Assembly (NCBI GenBank): GCA_965215825.1
Contig: CBDCEM010000003.1
Location: forward strand, 1,674,001-1,738,000
Origin: JAWPMT01 sp965215825
Lineage (GTDB): Bacteria > Bacteroidota > Bacteroidia > Cytophagales > Cyclobacteriaceae
DNA length: 64,000 bases
Reading direction: 5' to 3'
The notes under the pieces are model-generated. The model saw nothing but the letters and a program-made list of their open reading frames with translations. It was not told the DNA's origin and did no database searches. A program made the position numbers and the translations under genes. Below, piece by piece: positions 26,959 to 35,916 of the stretch (within the stretch, counting starts at the first letter, position 1; the number at the start of each line of letters is the position of its first letter).

Positions 26959-27752
26959 TGGCTTTAGGGAATAATTTACGTAAAAAGAAAATTTTACCGG
27001 AACAGAAGGTAGAAGACAAGCCTGAGAAAGCAGTTAAGAAAAAAGCAGCATCAACTGCAAAGAAGGCTGCTAAACCTCGTAAAGCGGCTGCTGAAAAAAA
27101 GGCAAAACCTGTAACTAAAACTAAAGCAAAATCAGCAGGTAAGCCCGCTGCCAGGTCTACAAGTAAAGTACAAGTAACTGCTTTACCAGAGCAGAAAACC
27201 CCTTTGATTCCTGAGATCAGTCAGGAGGAATTTGCCAGACGACAGGCCCTGCAAAAAAGGTATGACGAGGATATTGAACGACTACACGGAAGTAAGCTTC
27301 AACTGATCGTTTATAAGTTCAATAATCAACGATATGCCGTTGAAATCGGTAAATCGCGGGAAGTGGTTAAAACTCCCGCACTTTCTGAATTACCTCATGT
27401 ACCAGCGTATGTGCCCGGATTGGCCAATATTCGAGGATTTGTGATCGTCACCATTGACCTGGCGCATAAGTTCTTCACAGAAAGAGAATCAAGCAATACC
27501 AGAGAATATACACTGGTAGTGGAACATGGTACTAATAAATTGGGCCTGCTATTATCTGATGTTCCTGATACCATTGTTGTTCCTGGAACATCTGTTGGAA
27601 ACTCATCAGGTATCCTGGCGGATTTCACGAGAGATGATACCTACATAAAAGGACTCGTTAAAACGGAACAGGGCATGATCTTTTTGCTCGACATTGAAGA
27701 ATTGATAGAAGGAAATAAAGTACGGGTACTTCCTGCCAAGAACAGTGCGTGA
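26958..27752 (+). CDS. CheW-like protein with a Lys/Ala-rich basic N-terminus
   Basis: The 264-residue protein starts 'MALGNNLRKKK'. Residues 20-75 are dominated by Lys, Ala and Pro ('PAKKAA'-like runs), resembling histone H1-type or ParB-like activating tails. A short charged helix (about 88-110) leads into a CheW domain (about 113-255) with 'LIVYKFNNQRYAVEIGKSREVV', 'YVPGLANIRGFVIVTIDLAHKFF' and 'YIKGLVKTEQGMIFLLDIEEL'. It overlaps the ParA gene by one base. A CheW-type domain plus a basic tail next to ParA is the layout expected of a ParP-like adaptor linking the array to the ATPase; this is inference. Confidence 0.85.
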   Translation: MALGNNLRKKKILPEQKVEDKPEKAVKKKAASTAKKAAKPRKAAAEKKAKPVTKTKAKSAGKPAARSTSKVQVTALPEQKTPLIPEISQEEFARRQALQKRYDEDIERLHGSKLQLIVYKFNNQRYAVEIGKSREVVKTPALSELPHVPAYVPGLANIRGFVIVTIDLAHKFFTERESSNTREYTLVVEHGTNKLGLLLSDVPDTIVVPGTSVGNSSGILADFTRDDTYIKGLVKTEQGMIFLLDIEELIEGNKVRVLPAKNSA

Positions 27753-27756
27753 TAGA

Positions 27757-28788
27757 ATGAAGCTTCAAACCTTAATTGTAGATGATTCGGCCTTTATGAG
27801 GTTGTTACTTTCGGATGTTCTGTCGTCAGATCCGGGATTGGAGATTATCGGGACCGCTAAAGATGGTCTTGAAGCTGTTGATATGACAATTAAACATGGT
27901 CCTGATGTTATCGTGATGGATATGGAAATGGGCGAGTACAACGGCCTTTATGCCATCAAACACATCATGGAGCGATGCCCGACACCTATCATGATTTTAA
28001 GCTCAGTGGGGAACACCAACCTGGAACCGATCTTTGATGCGCTTCGTCTTGGTGCGGTTGATTATATGAATAAACCGGTAAGAGGGGGGTCCAAAATCAG
28101 GACCATGGATCAGGAATTGATCAGTCGGTTGAAAGGAATCTACACAGCGAAACCTCAAATCGTCAAGAACAACCAACCTAAGAAAACCCGACAGAAAAAA
28201 CAGAAGTCATCCGAACGATTTGAGATCTTGATAATTGGCGCCTCGACCGGGGGACCCTCAGCAGTAGAGCAGATTATTACGAGTTTGCAAGATGAAGTAG
28301 AGGTACCTATAGTGATTTGTCAACACATGCCTCCAAATTTCATCGAACCGTTTGTTCGACGGATCAACTCCAGAACTCCCTTAAATGTGATGTTAGGTGA
28401 ATCCGGTATGGAACCTCGAAAAGGGAATGTAATCATTTGCCCCGGAGATGTTAACCTGGAGTTTAAACGAAGGTCCAAGGGGAATGTAGTTCAACTTGTT
28501 GCCAGTGATAAAAAGTTCAAGGAATACAATAACCCTTCGATCAATGCCATCATGCTTTCTGCAGCTTCTGTTTATGGAGAGGCCAGCCTGGGCATACTGC
28601 TGACAGGTATGGGGAAGGACGGAGCCAAAGGAATGAAAGCAATCCATGAGGCAGGAGGATTGACTGTTGCACAAGATGAAGCATCAGCTGTCATTTTTGG
28701 CATGCCCAAAGCAGCCATTGAGACTGGAAATGTGGACGAAGTGCTTGATATAAAGGAAATTGGAGCATATCTTATAAGCGTAACGTAG
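27757..28788 (+). CDS. cheB: CheB protein-glutamate methylesterase response regulator
   Basis: From the ATG at 27757 the protein has 343 residues. The receiver domain (1-120) has 'LIVDDSAFMRLLL' and the phospho-Asp in 'VIVMDMEMGEYNGL'. A basic linker follows (about 135-155). The methylesterase domain has the catalytic triad Ser in 'GASTGGPSAVEQII', His in 'ICQHMPPNFIEPF' and Asp in 'LTGMGKDGAKGM'. It removes methyl groups from receptor glutamates, opposing CheR. It sits four bases after the CheW-like gene and six before cheA. Confidence 0.95.
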   Translation: MKLQTLIVDDSAFMRLLLSDVLSSDPGLEIIGTAKDGLEAVDMTIKHGPDVIVMDMEMGEYNGLYAIKHIMERCPTPIMILSSVGNTNLEPIFDALRLGAVDYMNKPVRGGSKIRTMDQELISRLKGIYTAKPQIVKNNQPKKTRQKKQKSSERFEILIIGASTGGPSAVEQIITSLQDEVEVPIVICQHMPPNFIEPFVRRINSRTPLNVMLGESGMEPRKGNVIICPGDVNLEFKRRSKGNVVQLVASDKKFKEYNNPSINAIMLSAASVYGEASLGILLTGMGKDGAKGMKAIHEAGGLTVAQDEASAVIFGMPKAAIETGNVDEVLDIKEIGAYLISVT

Positions 28789-28794
28789 AGGCCA

Positions 28795-30501
28795 TTGAAA
28801 TCAAAAGAAGAAGAATATAAGGCCCTGTTTTTAGCCGATGCCCTCCAGAATTTTGAAGAGCTGAATAAGCATTTCATTGTTCTGGAAAAGAAACATACGG
28901 ATAAACAGGCCATTAACTCGATTTTCAGGATCGTCCATACGTTGAAAGGCAATGCGATGGGCATGGGTTATGATGCTATTGCAAATCTCACCCATGTGAT
29001 GGAGGATCTGATGGGGGAGATCAAGGAGAATCGCATTGATATCGATAGTGATTTGTTTGCCAGTTTGTTTCGGGCCTGTGATAAATTGGGTGACCTGATC
29101 AAGGCGTTGGAAACTGGTGCCAAAGTAAGCTATCTCGGTATTCGTACTAAACTTGAAGTGCTTCTTAAGAATCGCAAAGAAGATCAGGTGGCTGAGGTCA
29201 CTCCCGAACCAGTAGTTGAATCTCAACCTCCTGAACCAGAAACTGATTTAAGTGAAGAGGTAGAGGAAATAGATCCGGATCAAATCACGTTTGCCGATGT
29301 AATTCAGATTCCGGTTCGGAAAATGGATGAACTGATGACACTGGTAGGCCAACTTATCATTGAAAAGGACCGCTTGATTGCTGAGAACCGCTCACTGGAT
29401 CGACGTTCTCAATTTGAGGGGCTTCAACGGATATCTTCCAATTTGCAATACGCCGTGATGAATTCCCGAATGGTGCAGATGGGGTTTTTATTCAATAAGT
29501 TTCATCGTATTGTGCGGGATGCGGCATTGATTGAAGAGAAAAACGTTACACTGGAGCTAAGAGGGACTAATATTGAGATTGATCGTAACGTACTGAAGGC
29601 CATGGGTGATTCACTCATTCATTTGGTTAGGAATGCGGTAAGTCATGGGGTAGAGCGTCCAGCGGAAAGAAAGGCACTTGGTAAGCCCGAAACTGGGGTT
29701 ATTACCCTTGATGCGAGTTACGAAAGAGATTACGTTCAAATCACCATCAGCGACGATGGTCAGGGGATTGACGCTAAATCCATCAGAAAGAAACTTGTTG
29801 AAAAACAACTGTTGAATGAACAGACAGCCAACGCACTTTCCGAGGATGATGTGATTCGTCAGATCTTTCAGCCTGGATTTTCAAATGCCGCCAAGGTTAC
29901 AGAGATATCAGGTAGAGGTGTAGGTATGGACGTAGTGAAACGAGCCGTGGAATCAGTGGGTGGTCAGGTTATCATAGAAACCAAAGTCAAGGAAGGGACT
30001 GTTATAAAACTGCTGTTGCCTTCCTCTCTTGCACTTAAAGGAGCGTTGCTATTTGAACTTGGTGAACAAATTTACGCGATAGCTCTTTCGTACACCGAGG
30101 CAGTACTTTCCCTGAATAAAAGTGAAATTCATAAATTGGGGAATACCCTCATGACCAAGTATCAGGAAGAAACGATTACCATTTTGTTCCTGTCCGACCT
30201 GATCAATTTAAAAACATTAAGTGACGTTAATGAACCGGGTGCACTGCATCGGTCGTTTAAAACTACCGGGGATGATAAGAAACTTGATATGATAGTTGTT
30301 TCGTTCGCAGGAAAACTCACGGGTATAGTTGTGGATCGATTGCTCTATCAAAAGGAGATTATTGAAAAACCACTTTCAAAACCCATTGAACAAACGAAAT
30401 TATTAAGTGGAACCACAATTCTGGGCAATGGCAAAGTTTGCCCGGTCATAGATATAGCTGCTCTGACAGAAATTTTATTTAAAACAAGTATTAATCAATG
30501 A
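28795..30501 (+). CDS. cheA: CheA histidine kinase (without P2 domain)
   Basis: The 568-residue kinase starts at TTG 28795. P1 (Hpt) carries H48 in 'RIVHTLKGNAMGMGYD'. An acidic linker (about 135-165, 'PEPVVESQPPEPETDLSEEVEEID') replaces a folded P2. Dimerisation and ATPase domains have 'HLVRNAVSHGVERPAER' (N box), 'SDDGQGID' (G1) and 'GRGVGMDVVKRAVESVGG' (G2). A CheW-like P5 closes the protein ('GALLFELGEQIYAIALSYTEAVL' and 'LGNGKVCPVIDIAAL'). It should couple to the CheW adaptors and phosphorylate CheY and CheB. No other start codon upstream fits. Confidence 0.95.
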   Translation: MKSKEEEYKALFLADALQNFEELNKHFIVLEKKHTDKQAINSIFRIVHTLKGNAMGMGYDAIANLTHVMEDLMGEIKENRIDIDSDLFASLFRACDKLGDLIKALETGAKVSYLGIRTKLEVLLKNRKEDQVAEVTPEPVVESQPPEPETDLSEEVEEIDPDQITFADVIQIPVRKMDELMTLVGQLIIEKDRLIAENRSLDRRSQFEGLQRISSNLQYAVMNSRMVQMGFLFNKFHRIVRDAALIEEKNVTLELRGTNIEIDRNVLKAMGDSLIHLVRNAVSHGVERPAERKALGKPETGVITLDASYERDYVQITISDDGQGIDAKSIRKKLVEKQLLNEQTANALSEDDVIRQIFQPGFSNAAKVTEISGRGVGMDVVKRAVESVGGQVIIETKVKEGTVIKLLLPSSLALKGALLFELGEQIYAIALSYTEAVLSLNKSEIHKLGNTLMTKYQEETITILFLSDLINLKTLSDVNEPGALHRSFKTTGDDKKLDMIVVSFAGKLTGIVVDRLLYQKEIIEKPLSKPIEQTKLLSGTTILGNGKVCPVIDIAALTEILFKTSINQ

Positions 30502-30517
30502 GGGCGATCCAATATAG

Positions 30518-31333
30518 ATGATCAGCGAAGAGGAGCTTAATGCGTTGATGGTGGCGATCAAAAATCGTTACGGCCTTGATTTTACGAATTATGAAAAAGG
30601 TTCGTTAAAAAGGGGAATTGTGCGGCTTATGTCTAAACATCACATGGGATCCCTGGTTGAATTATGGGGCCGTGTGCTGAAAGACCAGGATTTCTTTACT
30701 AACGCAATTGACGATTTGCTGGTTAATTTGACAGAATTGTTTCGAAACCCAGCCGTTTGGATGAAATTAAGAGATGAGATCCTGGAACAATACCGCACAG
30801 GGAGCAGTTTGAATATATGGCATGCAGGTTGTTCAACTGGCGAAGAGGTTTACACCATGTCCATTGTTTTGGAAGACAAGGGCCTGCTACATCGGACCTC
30901 TGTGTTGGCGACAGATCTGAGTTCCCGTGCATTAGTCAAGGCAAGAAAGGGGGAATATCCAAGGCAATTAATGAATCAGTACCTGACGCCTCTCATTAAA
31001 TACTTTCCTTATAGTAGAATGCAGGACTACTTCACCTTTGAAAAGAGTCACGCAACCGTAAAAAATCGTTACAAGGAAAATGTTCGGTTTGTGCGTCACA
31101 ACCTCGTGCATGAACCCATGCAGGAGCGTTTTGAGATTATCTTTTGCAGAAATGTGATGATCTATTTTGATGATAAACTCAAAACAAAAGTGCTCAATTT
31201 GTTGTTTCAGGCCCTTAAGCCTGGCGGATATTTGATTATTGGATATTATGATATCATGCCTGATTATGGTAAGACACTCTTCAAGGTCAAAGATTTGCAA
31301 ACCAGAATTTACCAAAAACCAGCCGTATCATGA
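30518..31333 (+). CDS. cheR: CheR receptor methyltransferase
   Basis: The 271-residue protein has the N-terminal helical domain ('FTNYEKGSLKRGIVRLM') and the SAM domain: 'WHAGCSTGEEVYTMSIVL' for motif I, 'VLATDLSSRALVKARKGEY' for the ribose site, and 'FEIIFCRNVMIYFD' for the CheR signature. It methylates glutamates on receptors, setting adaptation with CheB. Neither receptor in this window has a tethering pentapeptide, so CheR must act on the methylation helices directly. The stop overlaps the cheY start by four bases (ATGA). Confidence 0.95.
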   Translation: MISEEELNALMVAIKNRYGLDFTNYEKGSLKRGIVRLMSKHHMGSLVELWGRVLKDQDFFTNAIDDLLVNLTELFRNPAVWMKLRDEILEQYRTGSSLNIWHAGCSTGEEVYTMSIVLEDKGLLHRTSVLATDLSSRALVKARKGEYPRQLMNQYLTPLIKYFPYSRMQDYFTFEKSHATVKNRYKENVRFVRHNLVHEPMQERFEIIFCRNVMIYFDDKLKTKVLNLLFQALKPGGYLIIGYYDIMPDYGKTLFKVKDLQTRIYQKPAVS

Positions 31334-31701
31334 GTGTATTGATCATTGATGATTCTTCATTTATTCGCTCAGTGATTTCAGATGTCGTGAGAAGTTTGGA
31401 CCTTGAAGTTGTGGGAGTTGCGGAAAATGGAGAAAAGGCACTGGAACAAATCGAACAACTGAAACCAAAATACCTGACCTTGGATATGATGCTGCCAGAT
31501 ATGACGGGCCTGGATGTTCTTAAAGCGGTGAAAACACATTATCCTGAAATTAAAGTGATCATGATCAGTACGATGGCTAAACCATCTATGATCGCTGAAG
31601 CGAAGGAACTCAAAGTAGACAAGTACCTGATTAAACCAGTAGCTGAGGAAGATTTGAAATGCGCTTTTCAGGAGCTGGAAGGAAAATCAAACAATGAATG
31701 A
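31330..31701 (+). CDS. CheY-like single-domain response regulator (first of three)
   Basis: The 123-residue receiver has acidic residues D7/D8, phospho-Asp D52 in 'YLTLDMMLPDMTG', the switch Ser/Thr in 'VIMISTMAKP', and the conserved Lys in 'KYLIKPVAEEDL'. There is no output domain. It is coupled to cheR by a four-base overlap and probably receives phosphate from CheA. Because no flagellar motor genes are present, the downstream target is unknown. Confidence 0.92.
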   Translation: MSVLIIDDSSFIRSVISDVVRSLDLEVVGVAENGEKALEQIEQLKPKYLTLDMMLPDMTGLDVLKAVKTHYPEIKVIMISTMAKPSMIAEAKELKVDKYLIKPVAEEDLKCAFQELEGKSNNE

Positions 31702-31850
31702 GAAGGACGGTTGACCAGGTGATACAGAAAAAACGTCCATTCAAAACATCAATTTCCCAAATCAGGTAGAAGAATTCAAGGATTAAATTAAATTAGGACA
31801 TATTGCTTACTCGGAAAGGAATATCCAGCTAAGAATTAAAAAGTTAAGAA

Positions 31851-31880
31851 CCAGGCTTTCGGCAATGCCGGGCTAACCTG
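31851..31880 (+). other. Structured leader: GC hairpin before a CheC-like gene
   Basis: Just 11 bases before the CheC-like ATG (31892), CGGCA-A-TGCCG (31860-31870) forms a tight hairpin, and CAGG (31852-31855) can pair with CCTG (31877-31880) around it. The 190-base gap after the first cheY gene holds no other feature and may contain a new promoter. The hairpin could limit translation of the CheC-like protein or be chance. Confidence 0.3.
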
Positions 31881-31891
31881 AAAATCTAAGT

Positions 31892-32491
31892 ATGCTAAAA
31901 AGTTTTGAAGAAGACGAAATGGAAGTCGCCACCAAATTAATTTTTGATGGACTTTCCATGGCGAAGGCGTCAATGGAAATGATTTTGCAAAGTCCGATCA
32001 CGCTAAAGAAAGTTTCCTACGGAGAAAAGGTCGGCGATACTCCGATGATTAATTATCAGGATCATCAGGCTGTACAAGTGATTAAGACGGAGTTGAAAGG
32101 TGAGCTGCGAGGTACCAGTCATCTTATCTTTTCTGAAGAAGATGTCGCACGCGTCTGTGCTGCCTGTCTTCCTCCTGTTGTTTTGGAATCAGATACAGCC
32201 CAGAATCAAATGATGAAAACAGGCTTCCTCACCGAAATTGATAACATGGTCGCTGCTGCGGTGATCACTGAATTTGCCAATTTCCTGGGCGTAGATATTT
32301 ATGGACATGTGCCCTCATTGCAAATCATGAAAGCGGATGAGGTGAATCAGTATTTAGCCAATGAGGCTACTGAATTCGACTCGATTGTTCATTTTAAAGC
32401 TTTATTTCATGGTGATGAATTAAATATTTCACCAGATTTTATATGGATTTTCCAAAATGATCTCGTGAATCGGATCAAGCAGAAACTTTGA
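31892..32491 (+). CDS. CheC-like CheY-phosphatase family protein (first copy)
   Basis: The 199-residue protein has the E-x2-N-x22-P element of CheC/CheX/FliY phosphatases: it starts at 'EIDN' in 'FLTEIDNMVAAAVITEF' and its Pro is in 'YGHVPSLQ', exactly 22 residues after the Asn. The acid/Ser usually four residues before the Glu is a Gly here. Only one such active-site element is seen, while classical CheC has two. It should act on phosphorylated CheY or be a binding decoy; this is inference. It lies between two cheY genes. Confidence 0.75.
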   Translation: MLKSFEEDEMEVATKLIFDGLSMAKASMEMILQSPITLKKVSYGEKVGDTPMINYQDHQAVQVIKTELKGELRGTSHLIFSEEDVARVCAACLPPVVLESDTAQNQMMKTGFLTEIDNMVAAAVITEFANFLGVDIYGHVPSLQIMKADEVNQYLANEATEFDSIVHFKALFHGDELNISPDFIWIFQNDLVNRIKQKL

Positions 32492-32543
32492 AGCCTATTT
32501 TTGTAAAGACACAATCACACTGACTAAGACAAGAAATTGAACC

Positions 32544-32903
32544 ATGGCAAAAAAAGTACTAATCGTAGATGACTCCATCTACATGAGATCTTTGATCAAA
32601 ACCGCCTTAGAAGAGAAAGGTTTCGAGATTGTCGGCGAAGCAGCCAACGGAGAAACGGCAATTGACCTGGCAATGGAATTGCAGCCGGACCTGATCACTT
32701 TGGACAACATCCTTCCGGATATGATGGGTTTTGAAATATTGAAAGTCCTGAAAGAAGAAGGTTTGGAATCTAAAGTAGTTATGATTTCGGCTGTGGGACA
32801 ACAGACTGTAGTCAACAAAGGCAAGGAACTCGGTGCCGAAGATTACATTGTCAAACCCTTTACCTCGGAAGATTTATTGGCCGTGGTTGATAGAGTGCTC
32901 TAA
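32544..32903 (+). CDS. CheY-like single-domain response regulator (second of three)
   Basis: The 119-residue receiver begins 'MAKKVLIVDDSIYMR' with D9/D10, phospho-Asp D54 in 'LITLDNILPDMMG', the switch Ser in 'VVMISAVGQQ' and the Lys in 'DYIVKPFTSEDL'. This is the most CheY-like of the three in its C-terminal half. It lies between the CheC-like gene and the NIT-domain kinase gene, and could be phosphorylated by either kinase in the cluster. Confidence 0.92.
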   Translation: MAKKVLIVDDSIYMRSLIKTALEEKGFEIVGEAANGETAIDLAMELQPDLITLDNILPDMMGFEILKVLKEEGLESKVVMISAVGQQTVVNKGKELGAEDYIVKPFTSEDLLAVVDRVL

Positions 32904-32944
32904 GAATTTGCTTTCGGAGCATTTAAAGAACATTTTTACCGTCC

Positions 32945-35560
32945 ATGCGCTACCTATACAATTTATCCATCCGTAAGAAATTTGCAGTGGTCATCGTGCC
33001 ACTCATCATTACAATCGTTTGTTTCGATTACCTTCAGATTCGTGACAGCTACCTTGATTATAATGATGCCTTACGACTGAACCGAGCGATACTCCTGGGT
33101 GTCGAAATAAACCACGTTGTGCACGAATTGCAGCGTGAAAGAAGTATTTCTTCAGGTTATATCGCCAACCAGGGACAAGATTTTTCAGTTCGGCTCGATG
33201 AGCAACGCCAAAAAACGGACAGTACAATCCTGCAATTTTACAGTGAGCTCGTCAAACCCGAATTTGTGAGTCTCATGAAAATTCATGGAGACGACCTGGA
33301 TCGATTGAGAAGTCACTTTGATCGGATCAATGAGATAAGGGAGCAGATCAACATTTTGAAAGTAACCTCAGATCAATCCATTGAATACTTTTCTGAAATT
33401 AATACCACGGCATTAAACACGGTTAGTGACCTGATTAATGAAACCCGGGATAAAGAGACGGCTCAGCAAGTGCATGCGATGATCAACTACCTTAAATCTA
33501 AGGAATATGCCAGTATTGAGAGAGCCGTAGGGACCCAGGCGTTTTCACATAAAACCATGGATTTTGCGATGTACAACCGTTTCACAACGTTAGTGTCGCA
33601 ACAGAATTCTTACCTCGATGCTTTTTTTACGATTGCCAGTCTTGAATCTAAAGAGCAACATTCAGTCATTGTACAGGGACCTCATATTGATGAAGTAGCG
33701 CGATTAAGACAAATATTGTTCGCCAATGAAGGCCTTAATGTAGATCCCGGATATTGGTACAAGGTGAGTACCAGCAAAATTAATGCGTTGAAAAGGGTGG
33801 AAGACTATATGTCAGAAACCATATACAGCACAACTAACGATATCGCGGACGATGTTTTCCGGACTTTTTGGACATTTCTGATTGTTGATATTGCGATTGG
33901 AGTACTTGCGTTTTGGTTAATGACCACTGTAGTGTCTAATCTGCTTGATAATGTTAGCATTTTGGAGCGGTTTACACGTAAAATTTCAGCAGGGGATTTC
34001 ACTAAAAAGGTGAAAGTCGATACCAAAGACGAGATTGGGAAGTACGCGCGAACCTTTAATGTGATGGTCGAGGAAATACGAAAATCTCACATCGCATTAA
34101 AAAAGGAAAGAGATAAGGCTCGTTACCTCTACGAGAATATTTACAAGCAATCTCAGGTTGTTTTTGAGAATGTACAACAAGGGATCTTTCTGTTGGACAA
34201 GCAATTCAAAATCAGTCGACTGTACTCCAAGGCGATGGTGTCTATTTTTGACACGGATAAGATTGCCGGGGAGAACTTTTCAAGTTTCATGAGGCCCCTC
34301 ATCATTCCCAGAGAGCTTGAGGCACTTGAAATGTTCATGCGCCACCTTTTCAACCCGGACATGGATGAGGAGGTAGTGAATCAATTGAACCCAGTCGAAC
34401 GAGTCAAGATTTTTACGGATAAAGATGGTGTCGTAAGCACGAAGTACATCCGCGTTTCTTTTACCCGAATCGAAAGAAAGGGAGTCATCAAGAACATCAT
34501 GGTGACGGTTTCTGATGAAACCAAATCTATTCTCTTACAACAGCACCTGGAAGAAGCCGAGACCAAGAAAAAGCAGGAAACCGAACAGGTATTGAGCATT
34601 TTGAAAATTGATCCTTCTGTGATGCGTGGCTTCTTATTCAATTCTAAGAAGACACTTGGAATGATCTCCGAGAGGTATGAGAAAAATGATGGAGAGAATT
34701 ATCGGGAACTACTGGATTATACCTTTGAAACGATTCACAACCTGAAGGGGAATGCAGCTGTCATCGGATTAGAACTGATGAGTGCAAAATTTCATTCGAT
34801 AGAAGACTCGATCGGTCAATTGAAGGAACGAAGTGTCCGTGGTAAAGACTTCCTAAGTATCCTGTACGAAATCGATGAAGCCGATCGTATGATGGTGGAC
34901 ATGAGCGAAATGTTGAGGAAGGTGGCCAATATCTATCGAAGATTGCCATCTGAAGGTCAGGTTGTATCCAATATCATGGTGATCAATACCCTGGAGAAAG
35001 GGGTTGAAACCATTAGCAAAGAAGTAAAGAAGACTGTCGGTTTTAAGTTTTTGAATGAAACCAACGTGGTTATACCTGAAGAATACATCAACCCGTTCAA
35101 AGACGTAATGATCCAATTGATCAGGAACACCGTCGTGCACGGGATAGAAGAAGCTTCTGTTCGGAAAGAACGAGGTAAGACTAAGAAAGGTCATATCACC
35201 ATTGAATTGGATCAGGAGCCTAGTAGTGGAGAATATCTCATTCATTACTATGATGACGGTGAAGGTTTAAACCTGGACAAAATCAAAAAGAAAGCAGTTG
35301 ATCGAAATTTGATTACTGAATTTCAGTCAGAGAAACTTTCGAGAGAAGAGACCGAAGACTTGATTTTTCAAAGAGGTTTTTCGACCACAGATAAAGCTGA
35401 TCAAAACAGTGGTCGGGGCCAGGGAATGAATTTGATCAAAACCATTATTGAGGAACATCACGGTAGTTTCTCAGTGTCCGGAGAAAAGTATTTTGACATG
35501 ATTATCAAATTGCCACCGGTATATCAGGATAGTGAAGAAGAATCAGAATTTACATCATGA
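32945..35560 (+). CDS. NIT-HAMP-PAS-Hpt-ATPase membrane kinase (CheA-like, no CheW domain)
   Basis: This 871-residue protein has membrane helices at about 13-30 and 308-330. Between them is a NIT-type helical sensor ('ELQRERSISSGYIAN' near residue 61). HAMP (about 331-385), PAS (about 400-525), a coiled coil and an Hpt domain follow, with H598 in 'ETIHNLKGNAAVIG'. A CheA-type ATPase domain has 'IRNTVVHGIEEASVRKERGK', 'YYDDGEGLNLD' and 'NSGRGQGMNLIKT'. Unlike CheA it lacks the CheW-like P5 domain, so it is probably not coupled to receptor arrays but senses directly, perhaps nitrate/nitrite-like ligands by analogy with NIT. It overlaps a cheY gene by four bases, its likely partner. Confidence 0.88.
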   Translation: MRYLYNLSIRKKFAVVIVPLIITIVCFDYLQIRDSYLDYNDALRLNRAILLGVEINHVVHELQRERSISSGYIANQGQDFSVRLDEQRQKTDSTILQFYSELVKPEFVSLMKIHGDDLDRLRSHFDRINEIREQINILKVTSDQSIEYFSEINTTALNTVSDLINETRDKETAQQVHAMINYLKSKEYASIERAVGTQAFSHKTMDFAMYNRFTTLVSQQNSYLDAFFTIASLESKEQHSVIVQGPHIDEVARLRQILFANEGLNVDPGYWYKVSTSKINALKRVEDYMSETIYSTTNDIADDVFRTFWTFLIVDIAIGVLAFWLMTTVVSNLLDNVSILERFTRKISAGDFTKKVKVDTKDEIGKYARTFNVMVEEIRKSHIALKKERDKARYLYENIYKQSQVVFENVQQGIFLLDKQFKISRLYSKAMVSIFDTDKIAGENFSSFMRPLIIPRELEALEMFMRHLFNPDMDEEVVNQLNPVERVKIFTDKDGVVSTKYIRVSFTRIERKGVIKNIMVTVSDETKSILLQQHLEEAETKKKQETEQVLSILKIDPSVMRGFLFNSKKTLGMISERYEKNDGENYRELLDYTFETIHNLKGNAAVIGLELMSAKFHSIEDSIGQLKERSVRGKDFLSILYEIDEADRMMVDMSEMLRKVANIYRRLPSEGQVVSNIMVINTLEKGVETISKEVKKTVGFKFLNETNVVIPEEYINPFKDVMIQLIRNTVVHGIEEASVRKERGKTKKGHITIELDQEPSSGEYLIHYYDDGEGLNLDKIKKKAVDRNLITEFQSEKLSREETEDLIFQRGFSTTDKADQNSGRGQGMNLIKTIIEEHHGSFSVSGEKYFDMIIKLPPVYQDSEEESEFTS

Positions 35561-35916
35561 GGTTACTTATCGTTGATGACTCATCGGTGATGAGGCGAAC
35601 CATAGAAAAGAATTTGACAGATTACGATTTGGAAATCATTGGCATGGCCGCCAATGGAACTGAGGCCTTGGAATTAGTGGAAAAGGAAAAGCCAGACGTA
35701 ATCACTTTGGATATTACCATGCCCGAAATGGATGGAATAACCTGTTTGGAAGGTATAATGAAAATTCATCCTGAGGCAAAGGTGATGATCATTACTGCCC
35801 TTTCTGATAAACTTACGGGGCTAGTGGCTCTGGATAAAGGAGCAAGGGGATTTCTCTACAAACCTGTGAATGCAAGTGATCTTGCGAGGGCGTTTGATAA
35901 ATTATTGAAACGGTGA
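35557..35916 (+). CDS. CheY-like single-domain response regulator (third of three)
   Basis: The 119-residue receiver begins 'MRLLIVDDSSVMRRTI' with D7/D8, phospho-Asp D52 in 'VITLDITMPEMDG', a switch Thr in 'MIITALSDK' and the Lys in 'GFLYKPVNASDL'. Its ATG overlaps the NIT-kinase stop (ATGA), which makes that kinase its probable phosphate donor. Its stop in turn overlaps the next gene's start (TGATG). It forms a kinase-regulator-phosphatase block with its neighbours. Confidence 0.92.
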   Translation: MRLLIVDDSSVMRRTIEKNLTDYDLEIIGMAANGTEALELVEKEKPDVITLDITMPEMDGITCLEGIMKIHPEAKVMIITALSDKLTGLVALDKGARGFLYKPVNASDLARAFDKLLKR

